Source: Eleusine coracana subsp. coracana (Eukaryota > Streptophyta > Magnoliopsida > Poales > Poaceae). Taken from it: a DNA stretch of 64,000 nt. A program made the translations under genes and the position numbers. Position 1 is the first letter of the stretch, and the number at the start of each line of letters is the position of its first letter. The notes under the pieces are model-generated. The model ran no database searches. It saw nothing but the letters and a program-made list of their open reading frames with translations, and had not been told where the DNA came from. Location of the stretch: NCBI GenBank assembly GCA_032690845.1, contig CM064417.1, forward strand, positions 28,272,536 to 28,336,535, in the 5' to 3' direction. Positions 34,027-45,363 of the stretch are shown here, in pieces.

Positions 34027-36858
34027 TCACTTCTTTGCTGATGCAGAACTGGGCGACTTTGGAACAGTAGAAGAATGCTGTAGCCAATCTTTCGCACAGA
34101 AAAGTGCCTCCACAATTTCAGGGCGCAGTGAGCTCCGATAATCGTCAAGCATCCTGGCTTCAGCTCCAGCTGTGAATATTGAGCTGCCGCTACCGACTGT
34201 AGCCACCGGGATGGCCAGGACATCTCGGGCCATCCTTGAAAGTGTTGGGTACTTCAAGCTGTTAACCTTCCACCTGTGCAGAATGTCAAAGTCTGGGACG
34301 CGTGGGACGAGGGCTTCTTCCAAGTATTGGTCTAGCTCTGACTTTGAGAACCGGCTCTGATTCGCCTCCGAAAGGTAGATGTCAAAGTCTGAAAGTACAT
34401 GATCATTGGAAGGTTGATTTACTAGGACACCTTTCTCATGTGTCGGCAGAGCATTATTGCCACCTTGGTGAACATGGGAAGATGTCGATGGGAATAGCTG
34501 TGTAACATACTCTTTATAGGCAGGAACTTAGCTCGCTCAGCCCCCGCGTCGCTCCCGAGTGGGTGACTCGGGCAGCAACCAAAACCTAGCAGCCGCCGCC
34601 GCCCCTTCCTCACCTCCCCCAGCCGCGCCGCTGCTAGAGCACGCCGCTTCAGCAGCGGCTCCCTTCTACGGAGGTTCTCACAGCCATGACCATGGTAGCA
34701 TGGCTCCAACCTCTGGAGGCCGGATTTTGGCTTGGATGGCCGGATCCGGCATGGAGAAGGACGGATCCCGTGAGAAGAAGGGCGGGTCAGACGTGAGACG
34801 TCCAGATTTGGTGTCCGGTCTGCGAGTTGCCTTGTGCCAACGAGGTCCAGGGTCGGTGCAGAGCGAGGACGGGGACGGCGATGGAGGTAGCCTAGCTCGG
34901 CTCGGGCGGCCCTGACGAAGGAGCGCAGCTGATCCGAATGGCGGAGCAGCTCGGCGGTTGGATCCAGAAGGGGAGAAGGCCAAGACGGTGGCAGGATTCG
35001 GGTGCCGGTGGATCCACATAGTTGGGGCTGGTCCTCCAGCTTTTGATGGCAAGATCCAGCAGGGAGATATGCGGATGGAGGTGATGGCAGTTGTTGTTGC
35101 TGATGTGTGTGCGCTTGGATGTGATGGTGGTTGTTTGATGGAAGTGCTTCAGCCTTCACGAAGAGGCCGGCGGTGGTGTTGGTCAGCGGCAGTGGCACAC
35201 CGAGGTGGTGACTCTCGGTGGTGGTGTGGACTCTGACGCACGGAGGAGTTGTGGTTGGTGGTTGCACCGTTGTGGTGGTGGTGTGCGACTAAGGGGGTTG
35301 ACAACATCATTGATGATGGCATCAAATTCATCGTGGTGGCAGAGGCCATGTTCTACATGCGAAGACATCGTTTGTGCCAGTATTGCGGTTGGGCGTGTGA
35401 GATCCTGGGCGAAAGCTAGGTTCGGCACTTGTCGATGCCGACAACAATGACATTTTGGGTGTCGTTTTTCTCGTTGGAGACGTTGCTAACAGGATGTCCC
35501 GTCTCAATCGTAAGGGGTCTTGGATGAAAATCTAGATTCAGCTTGTTGAATCGGGCAATGGCGGCAACTTAGTTGTCGTTTCCTTCTCGAAGGCCTTGCT
35601 TTGAGATCCTTGTGTGCTGGTTGTCAAGGGATGTGTTTCTTACTTTGGTAGCAATGATGACACCTACGCGTGAAGTCGGAGTTCCCGCCTAGATGACAGT
35701 GTTATTTGAATGACACCTCTCTTTGAATTTGTGCTTCTTGAGGGATATTGAGAAAGACATATCAAAGTGAAGTCGGAGCTGCTGCATCACGATGTGTGAT
35801 GAGCCTGGCAACGATGACATGAGGCATGTCTTTTTTCGGTGGCTTTTGTGAATGCAAAGATTTTCAGGAGCAGGCGTTTGTAGTAGTATGTTGTGGATGG
35901 AGTGTACCCGATGAGTCCCTGTCTCTCGTCTGTGGTGTTGGTTATGGTTGTTCTTTGTAGCTTAGATTTTTGTACGGTTTGGCCTTGTTTTCCTTAATAT
36001 GAGACAACTTCTTCTTATTAATATATGCCAGAACACAAAGTGTTCCGGGTCTTTCGAAAAAAAAACATACTCTTTATATAGTTTGTGAACAGCAGCGTCC
36101 ACCGCCTTGATATACTTTACAGCCTTCAGACCGTAAAGTTTGGAGTAACTGAACTCAATAATCCTCATCTTGAAACGTGGACCCATCACGACAGCAATGG
36201 CCAACACGATATTACAATCTTTCCAGTACTTGTCAAACCTCTCATGCATATCCTTTGTGATGCTACTGAAAATTGGATCATGCTGATCTGTGGAAACTGA
36301 AATCGCTCGTTGAATTATCCAAGCCTCATGGAAAAAGATGTTTGCAGTTGGTTCTGCCGTTACCATAATACCTTGCGCAGATTCATACAACAGCTTCAGA
36401 TACCTGCAAGCAATCTCAGCCTTCTTCCAGTCCACCACTGAAGGTGCTTGGTTGTCGTTATCATCACATGTCTCAAGCATCGTGAATGCCTGCCTGTAAT
36501 CCAGAGCTGCCAGCAGCATCAGATAAGTGGTATTCCATTGGGTTGTAATATCCAAACACAGGGTTTTGGTACTGGAAATTTGCAGTTGTCGAACAATGTC
36601 AGAAAACTTCTGTTCATGGCTAGGACAAGATTTTATGAACTTGATAGTTTCACGGATTTGGTAGATGACACCCCGAACTGAAGCAGTGACATCATTTGCT
36701 GCTGAATTCAATATATGGGCATAGCACTTGACCACAAAAAACTGTCCCCCAAATATCGGAATGCCCCTTTTGGAGAGATGATTTCTTAGGTTCACACTGT
36801 GGATATCATGTGAGGAGGAATCATAATCGACAGTAATGGTGAACATTTTGTCCGTCAT
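34027..36858 (-). pseudogene. RICESLEEPER-like hAT-derived protein gene, split by a LINE
   Basis: The coding frame runs from an ATG at 36858 to about 36064, is interrupted by a LINE (34519-36063), and resumes in frame to TGA at 34027. The N part has MFTITVDYDSSSHD, KCYAHILNSAANDV, FIKSCPSHEQKF and TTQWNTTYLMLLAALDYRQA; the C part has the hAT dimerisation domain (ELDQYLEEALVPR, DILHRWKVNSLKYPTLSRMA, DVLAIPVATVGSGSSIF). The family is made of domesticated hAT transposases with a BED zinc finger. Here the BED finger and first half are absent: the first coding exon begins after an acceptor at 36865-36866, and a possible non-coding exon lies upstream (37030 to about 37250). Apart from the LINE, both halves are open, so the gene may have been active until that insertion. 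Confidence 0.82.
34519..36063 (+). mobile_element. LINE-type retroposon, 1.5 kb, with 15-bp target duplication
   Basis: The duplication aacatactctttata lies at 34504-34518 and 36064-36078. The right end has the typical plant LINE 3' form (ttcttattaatatatgcc, a hairpin-like agtgttccgggtc, then A9). The left end is GC-rich, like a LINE 5' leader. No endonuclease or RT frame is present, so it is an internally deleted or non-autonomous copy. The 281-aa minus-strand open frame inside it is probably spurious. Confidence 0.88.
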
Positions 36859-37029
36859 GTTCCACTGAGGAAGATCCAGGCCCAACCCAGGCAGGTATAA
36901 CAACCTAATTAAAGCCCCAAACACCGCAATTAATCTCGAATCCAGTATAAGCAGCAAAAGAAGAAACAAGGGACCCGGGGAAGGAGGGAGGCGGAGAGGG
37001 TTTAGTGGGTGAGTGAGAATGGATCATAC

Positions 37030-37250
37030 CTCGCGACCAGGAGCGGAGGTCCAGTCGTCCAGATCGTGGGGCTGCGGCGGAGCTACTGGATCGGATCGGC
37101 TCGCCTCCCTGCGGCCCAGCAAGGAAGAACAAGGCCGAACCCTAGATTGCTTCGGGTTTGATGGGAAAAGGAGAGGGATAATGTGGTGGCCGGCCTTTTT
37201 GGTTTGGCGGCGGCTCTACTGGTGGGTAAGGAACCGGACCCGGAGGTTTT
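37030..37250 (-). other. Possible non-coding first exon of the RICESLEEPER-like gene
   Basis: Minus-strand GC-rich sequence ending CTCCTGGTCGCGAG before a donor GTATGATCC (37029-37028), pairing with the acceptor CCTCAG at 36865-36870. The boundary at the 5' end is a guess. Confidence 0.35.
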
Positions 37251-37339
37251 AAATGGGCTGGTTTCGTGTCCCAGCCCACCAGGAACAGATTTTTGCATAA
37301 GACGCTGACGGTGGGGCCACTCTGTTTGGCTCACGTTTT

Positions 37340-38290
37340 TATATACTTTTCTCAGGTTCCTGTGTTCCGTGAGTTTCTTACTTTTCTATTTCAATTGTTT
37401 ATTTTTAAAAATCATTTTTTATTTTAGTACTAAAAACAATATAGAAGTAGATTTGTAGCATCTACGTGTTCATGCACAACCGAATTGTTATTACCACATA
37501 GATGTATTTTTTAAGAACAAAAGGCATGATATTTTTAAATTAATTGTAAAGTTAAAAGAATAATGTTTAATCAAATTAAATCTTACATTAAAATTTACTG
37601 TTGGAAAAGTAAGTATATTGATTATAGTTATGCTTTTTTAGAATACAACCTATCATACATATATATAATGTTCTTTTTTCCTTTTTAGCACTAATGTTAT
37701 TGAAAAATTGGCTCTAGATCCACTTTAAAATCTCAATTCTCAAGCACGAGGTAGCAGGTGTGCTACACTGGTTATCCCTATTTGTTCCACCTCCATCTAT
37801 CTAATCTCATGCTCTTTGTCATCAAATACCACCTTACTACCCTCATGATTAGACCATGTCCCTGAGATTTGATAAAAAAAAGGTGCATTAGCGGTTAATA
37901 CGTTGTAATTAGATAAGTTATTTGGAATATGACGGAACGAAAGACCAAGGAAAGAAAGAAGAATGCACAAAAATGCAGGTGCTGCACCAAACGCTGGTGG
38001 TTGTTTCTTGTTGTAAGTGTACATATAATTTCAATTCATTATAAGAAATGTCTCTTTTCGCCCCTTTCCACCATTTGTAAACTATATCCATTAATTAGAT
38101 GCCTACAAGAGAATACTCATGTGCCACATGCATACATAATTAAAGCGTGTTTTACATGGGAACATACAAACAATCCTATTTTATTTTATATTTCTAAAAT
38201 ATTTTAAGATTTTATTTATATGATATATTTTTTAAAAAATTAATATCTCAACAAGTCTATACAAAACTTTCTAAAACCTATTTCCTATAA
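37340..38290. other. AT-rich intergenic DNA
   Basis: No gene or bounded element recognised. Confidence 0.5.
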
Positions 38291-38432
38291 GAGCAATATT
38301 ATAGGTCCAACCCAATTTGTCCAACCAGCATCCAACTAATATAAAATCATATCAGCATTTGAGATCAAAAATATTACATGTGTCTTGGTTGGACATTGGT
38401 TGGACGATTGGGTTAGAACTATAGCATTTCTC
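38291..38432. mobile_element. Mutator-type MITE
   Basis: 142 bp with long imperfect terminal inverted repeats: GAGCAATATTATAGGTCC at the left against the complement of the right end GAGAAATGCTATAGTTCT, continuing through AACCCAAT and GTCCAACCA. The 9-bp target duplication ttcctataa lies at 38282-38290 and 38433-38441. Confidence 0.9.
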
Positions 38433-38760
38433 TTCCTATAAATGATAGTTTTTGACATATTTTTGTTGAAATCACTAGCAAACTTTTTCTTTTTATCTAA
38501 AAATCATTAGGATTTTGTTCAATTCTAATTAAGATACTCCCTCCATGAGTTTTCATGCAAATTTATTTAAGTGTTTTGTCAAATATTATGAGACTTGATT
38601 AATTTCTTTCATTTTTTACCAAAGTAGAAATTTTGGGACCTAGAATAGCAACTAAGAATGCGCTTGTAAATTATTAGACACCTGGATAGGCGAGTGAGAA
38701 AGCTATAGCATTTTTTTCATAATGAATTGAATTAATTTTGCGGTTATAGTGGTTACCTAT

Positions 38761-39327
38761 GTTTTTAAGGCGGTAAGGCGAGGCGTGGCGACTCACCCCC
38801 TTTCCTCCCAATCGCCTAGGCGACGCTAGGCATGCATAAGGTGAGGTGAGGTGACGCCATATGTATCTAAGAAACAGACTAAACATGTATCCTGGAGGAA
38901 AGAAAATAGAAAACTAAAAAGAAAAAAGAGAGGAAGCTAAAAGAAAAGAAAAGCCCAGTCCACAGCAGTCCAATAACCTTTCACTCAGCCCACAGGTTGA
39001 CCTATTTATAGCCACACACAACCCATGATGGGTCTTCTCTTCTCTCCCAGCCAGCCGCCATGCTTGCTCTTCTCTCTCTCTTCTTTTCTCTCTCTCTCTC
39101 TCTCTCTTAGCGCTAGATCTGCTGCCACCAGAGGGACTTCCACCGCTCAGAGGTGCCGGAGCTGGCAGGGATAGCAATGGTGACAACTTTTTGGCCTTCC
39201 CAGCTGGTCTTCACCCCATCCTCCCTCTCCTCTCATTCCCTCAACTTGCTTTGCTGCTTTCCTGGTAAGGCGACCAGGACGTCCAGAAATTTTGAGCGCC
39301 TCAACGCCTAGGCGACGCCTTAAAAAC
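38761..39327. mobile_element. Repeat element with short degenerate terminal inverted repeats
   Basis: Starts gtttttaaggcg and ends cgccttaaaaac. Near both ends it contains cgcctaggcgacgc-type text. An internal CT microsatellite lies near 39088-39107. No clear target duplication is visible, so the superfamily is undetermined. Confidence 0.55.
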
Positions 39328-39510
39328 AGAGATGGGCACATGTAAAAAGTAACTTTCTGGTAACGTAAGCTAAAACATTTGTAGGTTTTTGCGACACACT
39401 CTTTAAGTTAGTAGGGATGAGATCACAAATTTATGATTTTTGATATAATATATTATAACTACTAAAACATATTGCCTGCTACCAATATGTGTCATAGGTA
39501 GTAAAATATA

Positions 39511-40487
39511 GGCAAATTTATCTACAACACACTGAAAAACTGTGTCTTTGTCAGCAACACACCGCCAAAATCAAATTCGTCCGAGACACACTTCAAAAGT
39601 GGTGGCATTCGTCTGTAACACACCGCAGCGATTAAAATATTATTTCTAACAATTCAGGTGAGAGAAATGACCATTGTGCCCTTTGTCTTCTCCAAATTCT
39701 TCATCTTGCCATTGATCCATTTCAATCCTCCGCTGCAGCGCTGCCGAGGCCGCGGTAGCGACGACGGAGACACGTGGGCTGTCGGCCGCCCTCGCCGCCA
39801 TCTCCAGATCCCCGAGCGAGCTCGCTGTCAGGTCGTCTTCCCCAAGCAACCCCCACCGCCATTTTTCCTCTGTCCGACAACCGCTTCGTTGCGGCCTTTG
39901 CACACTGGCGACGGGGGAGCGTCCTCTGTCCGCCGAGGTGCTCCCTGACGGCCGACCTCTCGGGGAGGCTCCCATCGGTCAGGGCCAGGCGCAGCGGCCG
40001 TGGATGCTACGTCGAGAGGCAGGCGCTGATGCTTGCCGACGAGGTGGTTGGCAGCGTCAGGATCAGGTGAGGGGTTGGCGGCGTGGACCTCGCGGTCGCA
40101 TCGCGCGCACAATATCGTGTCGTCGGCGTAGCAGCAGACGCTCGCCGCCACGGGCTCCACGACCGCGTCGTCGGCGTAGCAGAGGGCGCTTGCACTCGGA
40201 TGCGCCGCGTCCCGCGCCTGTCCGGCAACCAGCAGCCATGAGTCCGTCTCGCCCCGCGCCCGCACGCTGCTGCACTGCGCCCGCACCCCGCCTCGGAGGA
40301 AGAAGACCAGGTAAAAGGGCACAATGGTCATTTCGCATAAATTTTCAGTAGGAAATACTATTTTATTAGACGTGGTGTGTTCAAGACAATAACCATGAAA
40401 TTGAAGTGTGTTCCAGTTAAAAATGTCTTTGAGTGGTGTGTTGAAGATAAAGACACACTTTCTCAGTGTCTCTCAGATAAATTTGCC
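39511..40487. mobile_element. Pack-MULE (Mutator-like element with captured sequence)
   Basis: 977 bp. The terminal inverted repeats begin GGCAAATTTATCT and end AGATAAATTTGCC and extend imperfectly for about 50 bp. The 9-bp target duplication taaaatata lies at 39502-39510 and 40488-40496. The interior (about 39690-40330) is GC-rich, unlike the AT-rich ends, and encodes a B-box fragment on the minus strand. Confidence 0.9.
40014..40139 (-). pseudogene. B-box zinc-finger fragment inside the Pack-MULE
   Basis: The minus strand reads VCCYADDTILCARCDREVHA then AN and, after eight inserted residues, NHLVGKHQRLPL. This matches the B-box pattern C-x2-C...C-x2-C-D-x2-V-H-x2-N...H-x-R in plant BBX transcription factors. 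The inserted PSPDPDAA may be unspliced intron. No complete BBX gene is present. A second, weaker copy (LCYADDAVVEPV) precedes it. Confidence 0.7.
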
Positions 40488-40514
40488 TAAAATATATGAC
40501 ATATGTATAGGTAT

Positions 40515-41245
40515 AATATCTGCAGCAGATATAGATTTTTTAAATCTATGGATATCTTGTGGATATAGAACCTTTTTCTATTGTGGGATATAGTGTATCA
40601 TGAAGATATTGATTTACATATGTTTCTAGGATATGGTTGCATGTTCTAGAAACATATATATTTTTATGTATGTAGGTTTCTTGAAACGATATTTCAAGAT
40701 ATTGTTTATGTAACATATTTTATAAATATTTATCTAAAATTTTTTAAAAAAGTTTCTAGAAAACATTTTCTTGAAATGATTGTAAATTATCAGGCACACC
40801 CTTACCAACAACTAGGGAAGTTTTAGTTTTCTTTCAAGCGAGTTAAAACATGTGTTAAAAGTATTTATTAATTATTGGTATATGTAATCTTTAATGTAAG
40901 CTCAGAATGAGAAAAAAAAGTTTATAATATTTAACATTGTATATCAAACTTATGATATTTAGGATATGGCATACTAGAATATCATCACAGGTAATAATTT
41001 ATATGACATACTATTTACAATATCTGCAGCAGGCATGAATTATTTTAATTTATATCTATCTTGTGGATGGAATCGTGTACCTTGTGCGATATACATCCGC
41101 AACAGAGAATATTTTTTTTTAATCAACGTATATCATGTGGATAGAACCATTTCTTTGTCGCAGGATACCGTGTATCCTTTGGGTATTGATATATGTCTGT
41201 TTCTAAGATATAGTTGTATATTATGTTCTGTATCTTTGAAATTTA
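40515..41245. repeat. Diverged direct duplication upstream of the LTP gene
   Basis: About 40518-40650 and 41093-41245 share order and wording (atcttgtggatatagaacc, then gatattgatttacat, then tgtttctaggatatggttg). A further partial copy begins near 41018. AT-rich, non-coding. Confidence 0.6.
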
Positions 41246-41279
41246 TGTGGAATAATGATGGTGCCTATCCAAAAGAGCC

Positions 41280-41287
41280 TATAAAAG
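41280..41287 (+). promoter_or_regulatory. TATA box of the LTP-like gene
   Basis: TATAAAAG lies 94 bases before the start codon, a normal distance for a plant gene with a leader of 60-70 nt. Confidence 0.6.
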
Positions 41288-41381
41288 CCCAACATCCCAC
41301 TGAAAATACTCACACCCCCAAACACACATCTCCTGTGCAATCATTTGGCAGACGATTGAAAGAGACAGGTCGATAGTAGCG

Positions 41382-41806
41382 ATGTCCATGTTAAAACTGT
41401 TCAGTTTGTTCCCGTTAGTCCTTGCTTTCGCTGCGGCTGAGGTCGCAGCTGACGAGTGTGAGGGAGACAGGAAAGGCATGATCGCGGAGTGCCACCAGTA
41501 CGCATCGTTCCCGGCAGAGCCGAAGATTCCTCCATCAGACGCTTGCTGCAACGTGTGGAAGAATGCCAACATTCCATGCCTCTGCACCGGGGTCACCAAG
41601 GAGAAAGAGAAAACGTGGTGCATGGAAAAGATTGTGTACATTGGCAAGTACTGCGGGAAGCCCATGCAACCCGGCTATCACTGTGGAAGTAAGTGACATG
41701 ATGCATACTTCCGATTTATGCGTTTCACTGGAAGATTAAAATAGATGCATAATTCTGAATGGGTTTTATTTTTGCAGGTTTCACCGTTCCTGGTGGTGGC
41801 CAGTAA
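41382..41806 (+). CDS. Secreted lipid-transfer/protease-inhibitor-like protein, 111 aa
   Basis: Exons 41382-41688 and 41778-41806; the GT-AG intron splits the Ser codon at residue 103. Residues 1-23 (MSMLKLFSLFPLVLAFAAAE and on) form a signal peptide. The mature protein has Cys at 26, 37, 55, 56, 66, 68, 80, 91 and 101: the eight-cysteine order C-C-CC-CXC-C-C of the LTP/hydrophobic-seed family plus a ninth near the end. The fold is four helices tied by disulfides around a lipid-binding cavity, in the apoplast. The ending CGSFTVPGGGQ resembles a grass-specific subgroup. Reading on without splicing adds only SK and a stop. The lipid or partner cannot be deduced. Confidence 0.85.
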
Positions 41807-43003
41807 ATTGCTTGCCGGCAGAAGGAGCGATGGATTCAGTGTTTATGTGGTATCCCTCACTGGATCCTGTATTTGAGATGTGTAACTAGTACATAAAAGG
41901 ATATATGTATGCGAGAAAAAAATGATAAAAAGTATATATATATGGAAAATATCAAAAAAGAAAAGATAAAAATGCGTTATCTGAGTGCTCCATTTGACTT
42001 TTCTTTTCACAATGGAATGCGCCAAAGAAAAGTGTGCCGCCGGTGCAATAATGGTAAAGAAAATAATGGCAAAGAACCGTAGCTAAAAACAAAATAATGG
42101 CAAAGAAGTAAAAAAAAATATTCTTTTTTGGTACGGTAAAAAAACACAACACCATCATCGCAAAAAAAAAAAAAAACCAAAAAGATAAACTGCCACGGCA
42201 GGCACAGCATCCTCCATGCCAGTACGAGACGGGAAGTTTCTCGGATCAAAGTGGCACTGCAAGTTTAGTACGAGCAGGGCGACAGGAATGCTTTCACTAA
42301 TTTTGTCACTTCCGTTCCAAGTGATGATGGCGACTCTGTTTCCCCAACATGCTTACATGACAGCCCTGTCATCTCTGCTGATATGCCGTCTGACCAGATA
42401 TCAGAGGACCGCTGACACTTACATATGGCTTTGCACAACAGGCCATCAAAACTTTCCCCACTGCCCCATAAACAAAAGATCCATGATAAAATTATCTTAA
42501 GTATCTTGTTTGTTCACAATTGGAAAAAGTTGCACAAGCCTGTAACCGATTTCACCCTTAGTTTTGCTTGCCATGGGAGAATACAAGTCATGAAAAATAC
42601 AGTACTTTAAGATGCACTGAAAAATGCAGGTCAGAAACAACTGTGTCAAGACCCACATATTAAAGTAGTAGAAGTGAGCAACAAGGACCATGGGTCTTGT
42701 TTGGATCACCACACCAAGTCATCAAGCCTACTCTCTGTTCCCTCCCACCAATCACCATGATGGGCGATGGCCCTCCACAAGCAGATCTGCCTTGCTGATC
42801 GCCTCCTGATACAGGAAAAGATTTCCGGTCTCCTCTTCCCCACAGGAACCGGAGGACCCAGCCAACATCCCAGTTCTCCGCTGTCCCCAACCCATGCAGC
42901 AGGAGCAGAGAAGCTTGTTCTGACTTGACAAGTCCACTCCGTGACGCGCAAGGCTACCACTTGACAATCATCGCATCGCAGCACTTGATCGATCCATCCA
43001 TCC
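41807..43003. other. LTP 3' region and bHLH upstream region
   Basis: AT-rich to 42180, with a run of A at about 42163-42175. From 42700 the sequence becomes GC-balanced towards the bHLH start and probably contains its promoter and leader. No other gene seen. Confidence 0.45.
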
Positions 43004-43613
43004 ATGGCCGAGAAGAGGCACCCGCTGCTGCTGGAGGTGCCTCTGTCCACCGAAGAAGGCAAGCGCTCGCCGGGGACGGCGTCCGGGAAGCGGAAGGCGG
43101 TGCCGGAGACCGAGCGCGCGCGGCGGCGGACCATGTCCGGCCTCTACGCCGAGCTCGCCGCGCTGCTCCCCGGCCTCCCCGCTCGGGTCAGTTTCGTCCA
43201 TCCTTTTCGCTCCCTCCCTCCTAGTAATTTGGTCTCATGGGCCGGGGGGCGTGCAGGCGACCAGGACGCGGATCGTGGAGGAGGCGGTGGCGCAGGTAGG
43301 GGCGCTGCGTGCCGCGGCCGCCGACCTCGAGGCGCACAGCAGGGCGGCGAGGACGACGACAGCCGACGACGGGGGCGGGGCGGTGGCGGTGTCCGCGGAG
43401 GCGTCGTGCTTCGCCGTGCGGCTGCCGGCGGCGCGGCGGCCGGGGTCGCTGGCGCGCGTGCTCGAGGTGTTCCAGCGCCACGGCGTCGCCGTCCTCGCCG
43501 CCACCGTCACCAGCAGCGGAGGGGAGGCCGCCGTCACGGTCACCACGTCCGCCGTGGCGCCGGCCGCCGCGGAGAGGATCAAGGCGGATATCGGCAGCAG
43601 CATCGTTGCGTGA
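43004..43613 (+). CDS. Atypical bHLH transcription factor with ACT-like C-terminus, 179 aa
   Basis: Exons 43004-43186 and 43257-43613, joined at a phase-0 GT-AG intron. The basic region is KRKAVPETERARRRTM (29-44). Helix 1 is SGLYAELAALLP, the loop is GLPARATRTR, and helix 2 is IVEEAVAQVGALRAAAADL. The ERxRR core is present, but the His normally four positions before the Glu is replaced (Val33), so classical E-box contact may be weakened. Residues from about 105 (ASCFAVRLPAARRPGSLARV, then LEVFQRHGVAVLAATV) look like an ACT-like dimerisation domain. The helix-loop junction is where many plant bHLH genes have an intron. Acts in the nucleus; target genes unknown. Confidence 0.85.
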
Positions 43614-44796
43614 TCACTTCGATGATCCCGTTCTTTCTTCTTCTGATCATCTCATGTGTTCACCTCTGTTCAGATTTGAATGCATTTCTTTTTCAGTTTC
43701 ATTAGAAGCAAGTAATGTTGATCCTGGATTTCGTGGGCAATTACCTCAAGAATACAACACGAGCTGAAGAACATTGTCCACCTATACGGCATGCTTTCGT
43801 TGTCTACATACAAATTCCTCACACTTCCCATTGTTTCCCTTGATTGGTTCATAGTTTCAACTGTTTCATTCATTCATTAGCGTGGCTCTGTTAATTTGTG
43901 GAAATTACGCGCACTTCAGCAAGGTCAGTGCAATACACATATCATGCATATCATTCTTGCAAATTGGACTCGTTTTGCCTAAAATGTTTGGAATCCACTG
44001 CGTCTGCGTGTATTTCAATTTTCAACATAAATGTCAGCCTGTTTTCAATTTTACTTTACACTCTGTATATCTCTACTACTTAAAAATACCAAATGCATTC
44101 TATCTCTCACCTTTAAATTTTCGTCTGACTTGTCATCCGTCGTCCTCGGCTACAAACCGTTCCCATTACCTGCGACCCGTGCTAGCCTGACGCCTCTGAA
44201 TCCTTTTCTCCCCCAATCTCACCTCTGTCTTGCCTGCTTCGTCCTTACCTACGATATGTGCCACCCCCACCCTACGATCCCTGTCCGAACCTATGACTCG
44301 CCGCCTGTCCCATCTTGCAACCGCGGTACCACGTCACCGAATCCTCATCTCCTATGCATGTCTTGCTGCTGCATCCTCTTCTGGGTGCCCCGCTCGGACT
44401 ACTGCTGTTGCGAAAAGCTGGGGGAAGAAGAATGTGAGCACAAATCATGTCACTGCATCGTGGACGACTAACCCGATCAATGGCGGCTAGGATCCATGGG
44501 GTCATACACTGGAACCACAATCGTTGTCGGGTGGAAGATCTGCGCTACCACCACCAATATGTGGTCGTCGCCAGCGATGCCGGTAAACCAAATCCGCGTT
44601 GTGAGAGGCGATCTCGATCCCTTGTTCAGGCTGGAGAGGGGTAAAGATCCTTGATCTCGATCCCTCAGATATGTTTTGTCTGACTCTGATTTTTTTCATC
44701 CATTTCACCAAGCAAAAAGCAAGGATTACTACCTTTCATCTCTTCCTCTTACTCTGTCGAATGGTATTCTTGATGGAAAAACACTTTTTGATTCAG

Positions 44797-44910
44797 CACG
44801 AGTGTTGCCTGTTGGTTGCTTCTCATTCAGTTGTGCTTTGATTGTGAAATAAACTGTTATAGTTTAGGGAATGCTGCTTGAGATTAAATAAAATGAGTAA
44901 CTGAATAAGA
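44797..44910 (+). repeat. Direct repeat within the Helitron, copy 1
   Basis: The segment with gtgttgcctgttggttgc and gaaataaactgttatagttt recurs at about 52834-52960, on the other side of the nested retroelement. Confidence 0.75.
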
Positions 44911-45143
44911 AAGATGAAAGGCAACATGTGCTTTCTCTGATATGCTTCTCATTCATTTTTTATGCATATGGTTTCAGAAATTTTATATGATATAAATTTA
45001 TATTAGTTGCTCCATTCTACATGCTTCAGAGAGCTGCATGACCATGAGCCACTTTCTATGATCTTTGAGTTTTCTCTTACCCTTCGATCGACATCGCCAA
45101 GATTAGTGCTTTACAAATAGCTTGCCGAAGAGTTGTTATTTTC

Positions 45144-45254
45144 AGTACCCATTAATGATTCACTGGAGCAAATTTCTGGTCATAGTACTGAAGAAAAATT
45201 CCTTGGAACTGGAAGTCCCAGCACTCCTGGAGGAACCTGCTGCTGGTAGACACA
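45144..45254 (+). pseudogene. Captured exon fragment, UGGT-like (part 1)
   Basis: Bounded by the acceptor ttattttcag and the donor GTGAGT. It reads PINDSLEQISGHSTEEKFLG, then TGSPSTPGGTCCW and a stop. One missing base explains the stop: the family has CCWVDTG at this place in UDP-glucose:glycoprotein glucosyltransferase, the ER folding sensor. Recognition is from memory of the family, so moderate. Confidence 0.5.
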
Positions 45255-45363
45255 GTGAGTACTTTATTGCTCAAATCAGCTGATCTACGTCACTGGCTTG
45301 AGGGCTTGGAAAAACCATAAGTATTTTTCTTCTGCACTTTTTATTTTTCTTTTGTTTAGACAG

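Noticed and set aside
34422..35267. 281-aa minus-strand open frame
   Set aside because: Spans the LINE insertion boundary and duplication, is low complexity, and mixes hAT exon with LINE sequence.
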